DNA from: JAEUNX01 sp034004685
GTDB lineage: Bacteria; Pseudomonadota; Gammaproteobacteria; Burkholderiales; Rhodocyclaceae
NCBI GenBank assembly: GCA_034004685.1
Contig: JAVEWG010000015.1
Coordinates: 1 to 64,000, forward strand
Length of the DNA: 64,000 nucleotides
Reading direction: 5' to 3'
The stretch's first letter is position 1; each line of letters opens with the position of its first letter. Made by a program: the position numbers and the translations under genes. Shown here piece after piece: positions 33,568-42,418 of this stretch. The notes beneath the pieces were generated by a model, which saw only the letters and a list, made by a program, of their open reading frames with translations, did no database searches and was not told the DNA's origin.

Positions 33568-35232
33568 TCAGCGGCTGATGGGCTTGAAGCGCAGGCGCTT
33601 GGGCTTGGCCCCTTCCTCCCCCAGGCGCTTTTTCTTGTCTTCCTCGTATTCCTGGTAGTTGCCGGCGAAGAAGGTCCACTGGGAATCCCCCTCGGCGGCC
33701 AGGATGTGGGTACAGATCCGGTCCAGGAACCAGCGGTCGTGGCTGATGATGAGGGCGCAGCCGGCAAATTCCAGGAGGGCGTCTTCCAGGGCCCGCAGGG
33801 TTTCCACGTCCAGGTCGTTGGAGGGTTCGTCCAGGAGCAGCACGTTGCCCCCGGCGATCAGGGTCTTGGCCAGGTGCAGCCGCCCCCGCTCGCCGCCGGA
33901 GAGGTTGCCGACGATCTTCTGCTGGTCGCCGCCCTTGAAGTTGAAGCGGCCGATGTAGGCCCGGCTGGGCATCTCGAACTTGCCCACGGTGAGGATGTCG
34001 GCCCCCTCCGAGATGGCCTCGAAGACGGTCTTGGAGCCGTCCAAGCCCTCCCGGGTCTGGTCCACCGCCGCGATCTTGACGGTGGGGCCCACCACGATCT
34101 CGCCGGAGTCAGGCTGGTCCCGCCCCTCGATCATCCTGAAGAGGGTGGATTTACCGGCACCGTTGGGACCGATCACCCCCACGATGGCGCCCGCCGGGAT
34201 GGAGAAGCTCACCTTGTCCATCAGCAGTTTGTCGCCGAAGGCCTTGGTCACCCCGTTGAACTCGATCACCTTGTCCCCCAGCCGTTCGCCGGGGGGGATG
34301 AAGATTTCCTGGGTCTCGTTGCGGCGCTGGTATTCCACGCTGGCCATTTCCTCGTAGCGGGCCAGGCGGGCCTTGCTCTTGGCCTGACGGGCCTTGGGAT
34401 TGGAGCGGGCCCATTCCAGTTCGGTCTTCATGGCTTTTTGGTGGGCCACTTCCTGCTTGGCTTCCTGGGCCAGGCGGTCGCCCTTTTGCTCCAGCCAGGA
34501 GGAGTAGTTGCCCTTCCAGGGGATGCCGTGGCCCCGGTCGAGTTCCAGGATCCACTCGGCGGCGTTGTCCAGGAAGTAGCGGTCGTGGGTCACCGCCACC
34601 ACGGTGCCGGGGAAGCGGGTGAGGAATTGTTCCAGCCATTCCACGGATTCCGCATCCAGGTGGTTGGTGGGTTCATCCAGCAGCAGCATGTCGGGTTTGG
34701 ACAGGAGCAGCTTGCACAGGGCGACCCGGCGCTTCTCGCCGCCGGACAAGGGGCCGATCCTGGCTTCCCAGGGGGGCAGGCGCAGGGCGTCGGCGGCAAT
34801 CTCCAGCTGGGTTTCCACGTCGGCGCCGCTGGTGGCGATGATGTTTTCGTACTTGGCCTGGAGTTCCGCCAGCTTGTCGAAGTCGGCGTCCGGCTCGGCA
34901 TAGGCGGCGTACACCTCTTCCAGCTTCTGCTTGGCTTCCATTACCTCCCCCAGGGCGGACTCCACCTCCTGGCGGACGGTCTTGTCCGGATCGAGCTGGG
35001 GCTCCTGGGGCAGATAGCCGATGGAGATGCCCGGCAGGTGCTGGACCTCCCCGTCGTACTCCTTGTCCACCCCGGCCATGATCCGTAGCACCGTGGATTT
35101 GCCGGAACCGTTGAGGCCGAGGAGGCCGATCTTGGCGCCGGGAAAGAAGGATAGGGAAATATCCTTGATGATCTGCCGCTTGGGCGGCACCACTTTGCTC
35201 ACGCGGAGCATCGACATCACGTATTGAGCCAT
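33568..35232 (-). CDS. ettA: Energy-dependent translational throttle ATPase EttA
   Basis: A 554-residue ABC-F protein. Two ATPase domains are seen: the first with Walker A GLNGSGKS (about 38), LSGGEKRRVAL and LLLDEPTNHLD; the second with GPNGAGKS (about 355), LSGGERGRLHL and LLLDEPSNDLD. The linker between them, with the EYRRNETQEIFIPPGERLGDKVIE-like region, and the Arm insertion (QKLEEVYAAYAEPDADFDKLAELQ) are typical of EttA, which binds the ribosomal E site and restrains the first elongation step when ATP is low. Length equals that of E. coli EttA. Confidence 0.97.
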   Translation of the reverse strand: MAQYVMSMLRVSKVVPPKRQIIKDISLSFFPGAKIGLLGLNGSGKSTVLRIMAGVDKEYDGEVQHLPGISIGYLPQEPQLDPDKTVRQEVESALGEVMEAKQKLEEVYAAYAEPDADFDKLAELQAKYENIIATSGADVETQLEIAADALRLPPWEARIGPLSGGEKRRVALCKLLLSKPDMLLLDEPTNHLDAESVEWLEQFLTRFPGTVVAVTHDRYFLDNAAEWILELDRGHGIPWKGNYSSWLEQKGDRLAQEAKQEVAHQKAMKTELEWARSNPKARQAKSKARLARYEEMASVEYQRRNETQEIFIPPGERLGDKVIEFNGVTKAFGDKLLMDKVSFSIPAGAIVGVIGPNGAGKSTLFRMIEGRDQPDSGEIVVGPTVKIAAVDQTREGLDGSKTVFEAISEGADILTVGKFEMPSRAYIGRFNFKGGDQQKIVGNLSGGERGRLHLAKTLIAGGNVLLLDEPSNDLDVETLRALEDALLEFAGCALIISHDRWFLDRICTHILAAEGDSQWTFFAGNYQEYEEDKKKRLGEEGAKPKRLRFKPISR

Positions 35233-35358
35233 GGGTGGGAATGGGCGACTATGCTTGGAAATGGAAAGGCCGCAAGCTTACCGGAAGGCGGCTGGACGGG
35301 CACGCTCGTCGCGGCGTTCGGCAGGGCAACGATAGTCCCTTCAAGGGGAGGCAGGCTC

Positions 35359-37302
35359 TTGAATACTGCCAGCCAGTTCAAATCCGCGAAGTTTCAACGG
35401 ACGGGCTCCGCCCAGTCCAGGCGGGGCGTGTTCATCCCGACCTTGGTGGCCGCGGTCATTTCGTTGCTGGTGGTGGTCTTGAGCTGGCGCTCGGTGGAGG
35501 AGGATCGCCAGCGGACCCTGTTCAATCAGCTGGCGGCCGAAGCCAACGCCCAGGGCTTCAAGGTGCGGGACCGGATCGTGGCCTACAGTCTGGTGCTGCG
35601 CGGTGCGGCGGCCCTCTTTGGCACCCAGGCCAGCGTCAATCGCGGGGTTTGGCAGACCTACGTGGAGGGGCTCAGCCTCTACCGGGACTTTCCGGGGGTC
35701 CAGGGGGTGGGCTTCGCCCGCCTTCTTCAGCCCGGCCAGGTGGCCAGCCACGAGGCAGCCCAGCGGGAGGATGGGATGGAGGACTATGCCCTGTGGCCCG
35801 CCGGCAAGCGGGAGCGCTACACCGCCATCACTTACCTGGAGCCCGCCAGCTGGCGCAATCAGCGGGCCTGGGGGTATGACATGTATACCGAGCCGGTGCG
35901 CCGGGAGGCCATGGATAGGGCGCGGGAGCGGGGTGAGCCAGCTCTCTCGGGCAAGGTGATCCTGGTTCAGGAAACCGATTCGGAAGTCCAGGCCGGGGCG
36001 CTCCTCTATCTGCCCCTGTGGGGTCGGCCGACCCTGCCGGAAGGTCAGGGACGGGCTTTCCTGGGCTGGGTCTATAGTCCTTTCCGCATGAATGACCTGG
36101 TGCAGTCGGCCATCGGTGCGCCCACCACCACCTTGCGTCTGCGCATCTATGATGGCACTGAAGCCTTGGATGCCGCCCTGCTCTACGACAGCGCCCCCGC
36201 CAGCCGGGCCACTCCGGTGGTGGCCTACACCCTGCCCTTGCTGGTGGAGGGCCGGTTGTGGACCCTCCAGTTCGACGGTCTGCCGGGTTTTGGCCGGGAC
36301 CAGCGGGGCGTCAGCCCGGGCCTGCTGCTGGTGGGTTTCCTGTCGCTATTGTTGGTGCTGGGCACCTGGGCCCTCACCAGCCTGCGCCGCCAGGCCGCCA
36401 TCCTGGAGGCCCTGAGTGAATCCCTGCGGGAGCGGGAGTTGCAGTATTCCACCCTGGTGAATCTTTCCCGGGACGGCATCGCAGCAGTGGACGGGGCGCT
36501 GCGTTTCACTTTCGTAAACCCCCGGCTGGCCGAGTGGCTGGGCCAGAGTCCGGGCCGGGTGGTGGGTACCCCCTTCCCGTCCTATTGGTGCTCGCCCCCC
36601 CAGGAGGAAGCGGAGCACATCCGGCTCCGCCTGGGGGCCGGCCTGGGCCAGACCTACGAGGTTCGCCTCAAGATCCCCGGCGGCGGGGAGCGGGTCGCCC
36701 TGGTTTCCGACCAGCCCCTGCGGGACGAGCAGGGGGAGCTCCAGGGGGCCACCCTGGTACTGACCGACATCACCGAGCGTCAGGCCGCCGCCGAGCGCAT
36801 CCACTACCTGGCCACCCACGACGTGCTCACCGGGGTGCCCAACCGGCTCACCATCCGGGAGCGCCTGACCCGCGCCATTGCCATGGCCCGGCGCTATGAC
36901 CGGCGGGTGGCGGTGCTGTTCATCGATCTGGACTATTTCAAACAGGTCAATGACACCTACGGCCACCAGGTGGGGGATGAGGTGTTGATCCAGTGCGTGG
37001 TCCGCATCCGCGATTGCCTGCGGGAAACCGATAGCCTTGGGCGCCTGGGGGGCGACGAGTTCATGGTGTTGCTGCCGGAAATGGACTCCCCCCGCAATCT
37101 GGATCTGGTGGCCAACAAGATCATCGAGACCCTGGAGCGGCCCATGGTGATCCAGAACCACGAGATCCACATTTCCGCCAGCATCGGCATGGTCCTCTAC
37201 CCGGACGACGGGGTGGACGAGGATATGCTGGTGATCCGCGCCGATGCCGCCATGTACCGGGCCAAGTGCGGCGGCCGGGGGCGGCTGGAAGCGGGTCAGT
37301 GA
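35359..37302 (+). CDS. CHASE-PAS-GGDEF diguanylate cyclase
   Basis: Started at TTG 35359, because GGGGAGG lies 7 bases upstream and the product then begins MNTASQFKS, just before the first membrane helix (about 25-45). A periplasmic CHASE domain follows (about 85-275; VQGVGFARLLQPG, ERYTAITYLEP), then a second membrane helix near 315-335, a PAS domain (about 350-470) and GGDEF at 564-568. The RETD inhibitory site at 555-558 has the correct 5-residue spacing. No EAL domain. It should make cyclic-di-GMP in response to an extracytoplasmic signal. 647 residues. Confidence 0.93.
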   Translation: MNTASQFKSAKFQRTGSAQSRRGVFIPTLVAAVISLLVVVLSWRSVEEDRQRTLFNQLAAEANAQGFKVRDRIVAYSLVLRGAAALFGTQASVNRGVWQTYVEGLSLYRDFPGVQGVGFARLLQPGQVASHEAAQREDGMEDYALWPAGKRERYTAITYLEPASWRNQRAWGYDMYTEPVRREAMDRARERGEPALSGKVILVQETDSEVQAGALLYLPLWGRPTLPEGQGRAFLGWVYSPFRMNDLVQSAIGAPTTTLRLRIYDGTEALDAALLYDSAPASRATPVVAYTLPLLVEGRLWTLQFDGLPGFGRDQRGVSPGLLLVGFLSLLLVLGTWALTSLRRQAAILEALSESLRERELQYSTLVNLSRDGIAAVDGALRFTFVNPRLAEWLGQSPGRVVGTPFPSYWCSPPQEEAEHIRLRLGAGLGQTYEVRLKIPGGGERVALVSDQPLRDEQGELQGATLVLTDITERQAAAERIHYLATHDVLTGVPNRLTIRERLTRAIAMARRYDRRVAVLFIDLDYFKQVNDTYGHQVGDEVLIQCVVRIRDCLRETDSLGRLGGDEFMVLLPEMDSPRNLDLVANKIIETLERPMVIQNHEIHISASIGMVLYPDDGVDEDMLVIRADAAMYRAKCGGRGRLEAGQ

Positions 37303-37357
37303 GGGGCCTCCCGGCGTGGCACCCATGGAGGCCCCGGGGTGAATGGTCTGCCAGGGC

Positions 37358-37942
37358 TCAGGCGGCCCCCGCCCCAAGGGCCAGGGGCGTGACACTGGCG
37401 CCCCGCTCCTCCTGGGGCGGGGCGGGGCGCTCGGCCGCGGTGGCGCCGAGGGCCCGCACGTCGCCGCTGATCTGACCCCCTTCCTCGATCAGGATGCTGC
37501 CGTAGCGGATGGTGCCGCTGACCCGTCCGGTAGCGTGGATCACCAGCCGTTGGCGGGCGGTGAGTTCTCCCTCGAAGCAGCCGTGCACCTCCGCCACGTC
37601 GATGCCCACCTTGCCGGCAAAGGCGCCCCGCTCCCGGATCCGGATGACCCGACTGTCCATGGTGGCCTCCACCCGGCCTTCCACCTCCAGGGTGTCGCAG
37701 TCCAGGATCTCCGCGCCCTTGAGCTTGACGTCCGGCCCCACCACCAGGCGGCTGGCGGAGGTTTCGTCGGCAAGCTTGGGGCTTGGCGCGGCGGGTGGGG
37801 CTGCCACGGGGGTGGCTTCCGGCGGGGTGGCGGCGGCAGCGCGCTGGGTGGCCCCGGGAGGAAGACCGCCCGTCAAGGGAGTAGGGCGGCTGGCTTCCCG
37901 GGCGTCGGTTGGACGGGCGAAGGGGCTGGGCTTGGCGAACAT
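37358..37942 (-). CDS. Bactofilin (polymer-forming cytoskeletal protein)
   Basis: A 194-residue protein. Residues 1-60 are Pro/Ala/Thr-rich and disordered, the next about 100 form the bactofilin beta-helix (SRLVVGPDVKLKGAEILDCDTLEVEGRVEATM, then CFEGELTARQRLVIHATGRVSGTIRYGSILIEEGGQISGDV-like repeats of six), and the C-terminus is again disordered. Bactofilins polymerise without nucleotide and place cell-wall or motility factors. A sigma-54 type promoter lies 40 bases upstream, with GlrR-type sites further up. Confidence 0.92.
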   Translation of the reverse strand: MFAKPSPFARPTDAREASRPTPLTGGLPPGATQRAAAATPPEATPVAAPPAAPSPKLADETSASRLVVGPDVKLKGAEILDCDTLEVEGRVEATMDSRVIRIRERGAFAGKVGIDVAEVHGCFEGELTARQRLVIHATGRVSGTIRYGSILIEEGGQISGDVRALGATAAERPAPPQEERGASVTPLALGAGAA

Positions 37943-37983
37943 GGATGAACCTTTCTATCGATGGGAAAACGTCAGTCCTCCTT

Positions 37984-37998
37984 GGCAAGCCCCATGCC
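37984..37998 (-). promoter_or_regulatory. Candidate sigma-54 promoter of the bactofilin gene
   Basis: On the minus strand, GGCATGGGGCTTGC gives the invariant GG-N10-GC, with GGCATG at -24 and TTGC at -12 (consensus TGGCACG-N4-TTGCW). The predicted start near 37973 leaves a 31-base leader before the bactofilin ATG, with AAAGG as SD. The same bases also give a poorer GG-N10-GC match on the plus strand. Confidence 0.6.
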
Positions 37999-38074
37999 CG
38001 ATCGAAAACATCCCATCAAATCAGCTGGATGACCGCATCCGGGGAGATCGACGAGGCTTGCTGGCAGGCCCCAG

Positions 38075-38092
38075 TGTCGGGCGATGGCGACA
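38075..38092. promoter_or_regulatory. GlrR-type activator site 1
   Basis: TGTC-GGGCGATGGC-GACA is an exact match to TGTC-N10-GACA, the site described for E. coli GlrR. It lies about 110 bases upstream of the predicted bactofilin start, a usual distance for sigma-54 enhancers, and 157 bases upstream of the GlrK-like kinase gene. Confidence 0.6.
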
Positions 38093-38142
38093 CGGGGCCG
38101 CCCGGCTGGATGGCAAGCCATTGATCCGCAAGGGTTCCCCCA

Positions 38143-38160
38143 TGTCGCTGCGGGGCGACG
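38143..38160. promoter_or_regulatory. GlrR-type activator site 2
   Basis: TGTC-GCTGCGGGGC-GACG matches TGTC-N10-GACA at 7 of 8 defined bases, 68 bases from site 1. The two sites sit between the bactofilin gene and the kinase gene in a 306-base gap that otherwise holds no gene. Confidence 0.45.
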
Positions 38161-38248
38161 GTGGGTGCCCCGGCTGCCTTGCATTTGCTTACCTCCCGGC
38201 CCCGGGGCCCTTCCTACACTGGGGCGGCCGTCAACGGGGAGGCCTGTC

Positions 38249-39646
38249 GTGAGTCGTTTTTCCTATCGCCAACTGCTGCTGTGCGCCTTTGTCGCCCTGG
38301 CCTTGCTGGTGAGCCTGCCCACCCTGCGGGGTTTGTGGGTGGCCGAAGGCTTGGTGGCGGCGGGTCATCGGGGCCAGGAGCGGGCCCTGTGGATGGCCCG
38401 GGATGTCCGCCTGCTGGCCGAGCAGGCCCGGGCCATGGAGCGGCAGGCGCGGCAGTTCCTGGTCCTGGGGCGGGAGGAGCCCCTGGCCCGCTTCGAGGTG
38501 GAACGGGCGTCGGCCCTGGGGATCCTGGACCGGCTGAACGGGGTTGCCACGGAGCTGGCGGTGCCGGTGGAAATCTGGCGGAACGTGGCCACCGGCCTGG
38601 ATGGGGCCTTCCTGCGGCGGGGCCAGGCCGCCGAGGTGCTGGCGGCCCTGGCCCGCCTGGCCGCCATCAACGGGGATCTGGCGGAGACCGCCCGGAGTCT
38701 GGTGGCCCGGGAATCGGCTGCCCGCCAGGCGGCATTGGAGGCCCATCGCAGCGAACTGGCCTGGAGTCTGGTGGCGATCCTGGCGGGCGCCCTGGCGGCA
38801 GGGCTTGTCTTGTCCCGGTTGCTGGAGCGGCCGGTGGGGCGGCTCGGGGCGTCCATCGACCAGTTGGCCCAGGGGCGCCTGGCGGAGTCGATCCAGGGTC
38901 AAGGACCTCGGGAAATGCAGCGCCTGGCTGGCCGGCTTGAGGCCTTGCGGGTCCGGTTGGAGGCCCTGGAGGGGGAGCGGGCGCGGGTGCTGAGCCATGT
39001 CTCCCATGAGTTGAAAACGCCCCTGGCCTGTCTTCGGGAGGGTATTGCCCAGTTCGCCGACGGTATGGCCGGCCCCCTGTCGAAAAGCCGCAGGCAGCTG
39101 CTGCCCATCCTCCAGGGTGGGGTGGTGGATCTACAGCGGCGGATTGACGATCTGATGGCCCTCCAGGGGGTGGCTCATGCCGCCCGCCAGTTGCACCGGA
39201 CCCGATTGGACCTGGCAGCCCTGGCCCGGGAGGTGGCCGCGCCCCTGGGCGTGCAGGGGCGCGGCCGGGGGGTGCGCATCGACGTGACCGGCAAGGGCCT
39301 GGCTCATGCCGACCGGGATCAGTTGCGGATCGTGCTCACCAACCTCCTGGCCAACGCCCTGGCCTTCAGCCCCCAGGGGGGCCGGGTGACCCTGTGCATC
39401 CTGCGTCGCCAGGACGGGGTGAAGATCCTCTGCGCCGACGAAGGCCCGGGGGTCGAGCCCGCTGAGGCAGAACGCATCTTTGAACCCTTTTTTCGGGGCA
39501 GCCAACGCCCCGCCGGCCTTGCGCCAGGCAGCGGGGTGGGCCTGGCCATGGTGCGGGAGGCGGTAGAGGCCCACGGCGGGCGGGTCTGGCTGGCCCCGGA
39601 AGGCCCCGGCGCCGTATTTCACGTTGAGTTGCCCGATGGGAATTAA
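38249..39646 (+). CDS. glrK: Sensor histidine kinase, GlrK/QseE-like
   Basis: GTG 38249 is preceded by GGGGAGG at 6 bases and begins MSRFSYRQLLLCAFVALALLVSLP, the first membrane helix. A periplasmic helical region (about 35-170), a second helix (about 172-192) and HAMP follow. His253 in SHVSHELKTPLACLREG is the phospho-acceptor; the ATPase has NLLANALAFSPQGG, DEGPGVEP and GSGVGLAMVREAVEAHGG. 465 residues. The order kinase, lipoprotein, NtrC-type regulator is that of glrK-qseG-glrR in enterobacteria, and this identification rests on both the protein and the order. Confidence 0.88.
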   Translation: MSRFSYRQLLLCAFVALALLVSLPTLRGLWVAEGLVAAGHRGQERALWMARDVRLLAEQARAMERQARQFLVLGREEPLARFEVERASALGILDRLNGVATELAVPVEIWRNVATGLDGAFLRRGQAAEVLAALARLAAINGDLAETARSLVARESAARQAALEAHRSELAWSLVAILAGALAAGLVLSRLLERPVGRLGASIDQLAQGRLAESIQGQGPREMQRLAGRLEALRVRLEALEGERARVLSHVSHELKTPLACLREGIAQFADGMAGPLSKSRRQLLPILQGGVVDLQRRIDDLMALQGVAHAARQLHRTRLDLAALAREVAAPLGVQGRGRGVRIDVTGKGLAHADRDQLRIVLTNLLANALAFSPQGGRVTLCILRRQDGVKILCADEGPGVEPAEAERIFEPFFRGSQRPAGLAPGSGVGLAMVREAVEAHGGRVWLAPEGPGAVFHVELPDGN

Positions 39647-40190
39647 GGCCAGGGCCGCGTGGGTCATCGGACTCGCCCTGGCGGGCTGCGGGAGCGTGCC
39701 GCCGGCCCCGGTCCCGGTCCCGGCCGAGAGTGTGCGCACCACGGCGGTGGATCGGGAGGGGGCGGCGGACACGGTCCTGCGGGCAGTGCTGGCCTACGCC
39801 CAGTACCTGGAACGGCTCGGCCCGGCGGAGCTGGCCCGGGAGCGGGCCGGCCAGCGGGGCAACGATCCCCTCGGCCTGATGCGCCAGGCCCTGGCCTGGG
39901 GTAGCCCGCGGGCGGGGAGCGATCCGGCCCGGGCCCTGGTGGCCCTGGAGCGGCTCCTGCGGAGCCGGGAGGATCCCGCTCCGGCGCTCCAGCCCCTGAC
40001 CCGTTTGCTTGCTAGCGAATATCAGGCCCGGCTGCGTCTGGAAGACGCTCTGGGCCAGGCCGAGGTCCAGCGGCAAGCTGCCCTGGAACGGGCGGCCCGG
40101 GCGGAGGGCCAGCTGGAGGCCCTGGAGGATATCGAGCGCCGGCTGGCGCGGCCCGCCCCCCGGCCGCCAGCGCGGGAGCCTGCCCCGTGA
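39636..40190 (+). CDS. qseG: QseG-like lipoprotein
   Basis: A 184-residue protein starting ATG 39636, overlapping the kinase stop by 11 bases. The signal peptide ends in a lipobox (ALAGC, Cys about 19), so it is a lipoprotein. The rest is helical, Arg/Ala/Leu-rich, with a C-terminal coiled coil (about 130-170) and a Pro-rich end. In E. coli the outer-membrane lipoprotein QseG binds the periplasmic domain of QseE/GlrK and is needed for signalling. Sequence similarity is low, and the assignment rests mainly on position, size and lipobox. Confidence 0.75.
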   Translation: MGIKARAAWVIGLALAGCGSVPPAPVPVPAESVRTTAVDREGAADTVLRAVLAYAQYLERLGPAELARERAGQRGNDPLGLMRQALAWGSPRAGSDPARALVALERLLRSREDPAPALQPLTRLLASEYQARLRLEDALGQAEVQRQAALERAARAEGQLEALEDIERRLARPAPRPPAREPAP

Positions 40191-41533
40191 TGGCAGGCGC
40201 CATCCTGGTGGTGGATGACGATCCGCCCCTGCTGACCCTGCTGACCTTGCGCCTGGCGGCCACGGGCCGTCCGGTGGTGGCGGTAGCCAGTGCCGAGGAA
40301 GCCCTGGCCGCCCTGGACCGGGGCACCCCGGCGGTGGTAGTGAGCGATGTGCGCCTGCCGGGCATGGACGGACTGGCTCTGTTCCGGGCGATCCAGGCCC
40401 GCCACCCCTCCATGCCGGTGATCCTCCTCACTGCCCATGGCACCATCCCCGACGCGGTGGAGGCCACCCGTCAGGGCGCCTTTGCCTATCTCACCAAGCC
40501 CTTCGATGGCCAGGCCCTGCGGGACCGGGTGGAGGAGGCTCTGGCCCTGGGGGGGGAACCCCCGGCCGAGGGGGGCGGGGCGCCCTGGCCCGGCCTGGTG
40601 TGGACCAGCGCTGCCATGGGGCGGGTCCTGGAGGGGGCCGGCAGGGTGGCTCCCACCGACGCCAGCGTGCTGATCCGGGGCCCCAGCGGCAGCGGCAAGG
40701 AAGTCCTGGCCCGGGGAATCCACCAGCGCAGCCGCCGCCGGGCGGGCCCCTTCGTGGCGGTCAATTGCGGGGCGATACCCGAGAACCTGCTGGAATCCGA
40801 GTTGTTCGGCCACCGGCGGGGCGCTTTCACCGGTGCCAACCGGGAGGCCCCCGGCCTGGTCCGGGCGGCCCATGGAGGCACCCTGTTCCTGGATGAGATC
40901 GGCGACATGCAGCCCGGTCTCCAGGTGAAGTTATTGCGGGTGCTCCAGGAGCGGGTGGTGCGTCCCCTGGGGGCCACCATGCCGGAGCCGGTGGATGTGC
41001 GGGTGATTTCCGCCACCCACCGGGATCTGGAGGCGGCGGTGGCAGCGGGGGCGTTCCGGGAGGATTTGTTCTACCGGCTCAACGTGGTGTCCCTGTCCCT
41101 ACCGGCCTTGGCCGAGCGGCGGGAGGATATTCCGCTGCTGGCCAGGCACTTCCTGCTGGAGCTGGCCGGGCGCCACGGTCTGGCCCTGGGGGGCTTTGCT
41201 CCGGAAGCCCTGGCTGCCCTGGGGGCTGCCCCCTGGCCGGGCAATGTGCGGCAACTCCACAATGTGGTGGAGCGGCTGTGCGTGATGGCCGGCGGGCCCC
41301 TGATCGCCCTGCCCCAGGTGGCTGAAGCCCTGGGGGAGGCCAGCCTGCTCGGCCTGGAGGAGGCGCGCCAGCGCTTTGAGCGGGATTACCTGGTGAGTCT
41401 GCTCAAGCTCACCGGCGGGCGGGTGGGGGAGGCGGCCCGCCTGGCCCGGCGCAACCGTACCGAGTTCTATCGCCTGCTCCACCGCCATGCCCTGGAGCCG
41501 GCGGATTTCCGTGGCGAGGGCGGCCTGCCCTGA
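40187..41533 (+). CDS. glrR: NtrC-family sigma-54 response regulator, GlrR/QseF-like
   Basis: A 448-residue regulator. Receiver: acidic pair in ILVVDDDPPLL, Asp54 (VVVSDVRLPGMDG), Thr and Lys in LLTAHGT and YLTKPF. AAA+ domain: Walker A GPSGSGKE (about 166), GAFTGA sigma-54 contact loop at 212-217, GGTLFLDEIGDMQPG Walker B, and WPGNVRQLHN. C-terminal Fis-type helix-turn-helix (GRVGEAARLARRNRTEFYRLL). GTG 40187 overlaps the lipoprotein stop; ATG 40190 is the alternative. It should act at sigma-54 promoters, with candidate sites found just upstream of the operon. Confidence 0.92.
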   Translation: MMAGAILVVDDDPPLLTLLTLRLAATGRPVVAVASAEEALAALDRGTPAVVVSDVRLPGMDGLALFRAIQARHPSMPVILLTAHGTIPDAVEATRQGAFAYLTKPFDGQALRDRVEEALALGGEPPAEGGGAPWPGLVWTSAAMGRVLEGAGRVAPTDASVLIRGPSGSGKEVLARGIHQRSRRRAGPFVAVNCGAIPENLLESELFGHRRGAFTGANREAPGLVRAAHGGTLFLDEIGDMQPGLQVKLLRVLQERVVRPLGATMPEPVDVRVISATHRDLEAAVAAGAFREDLFYRLNVVSLSLPALAERREDIPLLARHFLLELAGRHGLALGGFAPEALAALGAAPWPGNVRQLHNVVERLCVMAGGPLIALPQVAEALGEASLLGLEEARQRFERDYLVSLLKLTGGRVGEAARLARRNRTEFYRLLHRHALEPADFRGEGGLP

Positions 41534-41551
41534 GTCGCGTTTCCCCGGGGG

Positions 41552-42328
41552 TTACTTCTCCACGAAGGCCCGTTCGATGACGTAATCCCCCGGCGCGCCG
41601 ATATGGTGGGAAATCCTGAAGCCCCGGGCGTTGAGCAGATCGCAGCAATCGGCAAGCATGTGGGGGCTGCCGCAGATCATGGCCCGGTCGATGGCCGGGT
41701 TCAGGGGGGGGAGGCCGATGTCGGCGAACAGCTTGCCGGATTGGATCAGGTCGGTGAGGCGGCCCTGGTTGCGGAAGGGCTCCCGGGTGACGGTGGGGTA
41801 GTAGATCAGTTTTTCCCGGATCGCTTCGCCAAAGTATTCGTGCCGGGGCAGTTCCTGGGTGATGAAGTCGGCATAGGCCAGTTCAGAGACGTGGCGCACC
41901 CCGTGGATCAGCACCACCTTTTCGAAGCGTTCATAGGTTTCCGGGTCCTGGATCACGCTCATGAAGGGGGCCAGCCCCGTGCCGGTGGACAGCAGGTAGA
42001 GATGCTTGCCGGGCAACAGGTCGTGGAGCACCAGGGTGCCGGTGGGCTTCCTGCTCACCACGATGGGGTCGCCGGGCTTGAGGTGCTGGAGGCGGGAGGT
42101 CAGGGGGCCGTTGGCCACCTTGATGCTGAAAAACTCCAGGTGCTCCTCGTAATTGGGGCTGGCGATGCTGTAGGCCCGGGTCAGGCGCCGGCCTTCCGCT
42201 TCCAGACCGATCATCACGAACTGGCCGTTGGTGAAACGCAGGCCCGGATCCCGGGTGGTGCGGAAGCTGAACAGGGTGTCGTTCCAGTGATGGACGGACA
42301 GGACGGTTTCGGTGGCGAGGGCGCTCAT
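41552..42328 (-). CDS. fpr: Ferredoxin--NADP+ reductase
   Basis: A 258-residue FAD enzyme of bacterial Fpr type. The FAD motif RAYSIASPNYEE (about 50-62), the NADP-binding LLSTGTGLAPFMSVIQD (about 110-126) and VLIHGVR, and the C-terminal GDYVIERAFVEK ending are characteristic. Electrons pass between NADPH and ferredoxin or flavodoxin, supporting Fe-S assembly and oxidative stress defence. Convergent with the sigma-54 regulator gene and divergent from the LysR gene, which probably controls it. Confidence 0.95.
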   Translation of the reverse strand: MSALATETVLSVHHWNDTLFSFRTTRDPGLRFTNGQFVMIGLEAEGRRLTRAYSIASPNYEEHLEFFSIKVANGPLTSRLQHLKPGDPIVVSRKPTGTLVLHDLLPGKHLYLLSTGTGLAPFMSVIQDPETYERFEKVVLIHGVRHVSELAYADFITQELPRHEYFGEAIREKLIYYPTVTREPFRNQGRLTDLIQSGKLFADIGLPPLNPAIDRAMICGSPHMLADCCDLLNARGFRISHHIGAPGDYVIERAFVEK

Positions 42329-42418
42329 GGTGTTTTTTCCTGGACTTGATTGGCGCCCAGTCTAGTCCCGGCTAACATATTCAATAATCAGATTGTTTAG
42401 ATAATCTTTATCTATTGG
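42329..42418. promoter_or_regulatory. AT-rich divergent promoter of fpr and the LysR gene
   Basis: About 60 bases here are strikingly AT-rich against the GC-rich surroundings. Near 42385-42415 there are repeated GATT/AATC half-sites (ATAATC, GATTGT, TAGATAATC) forming interrupted dyads of the LysR T-N11-A kind. This suggests operator sites shared by the two divergent genes. Confidence 0.55.

Noticed and set aside
35224..35358. N-terminal extension of the CHASE-GGDEF protein to 35224
   Set aside because: The extension overlaps the ettA start and promoter region, while TTG 35359 has an excellent SD.
38160..38190. Plus-strand sigma-54 promoter for the kinase gene (GG-N10-GC at 38164-38177)
   Set aside because: The -24 element GGTGCC is a poor match and the spacing alone occurs by chance in GC-rich DNA.
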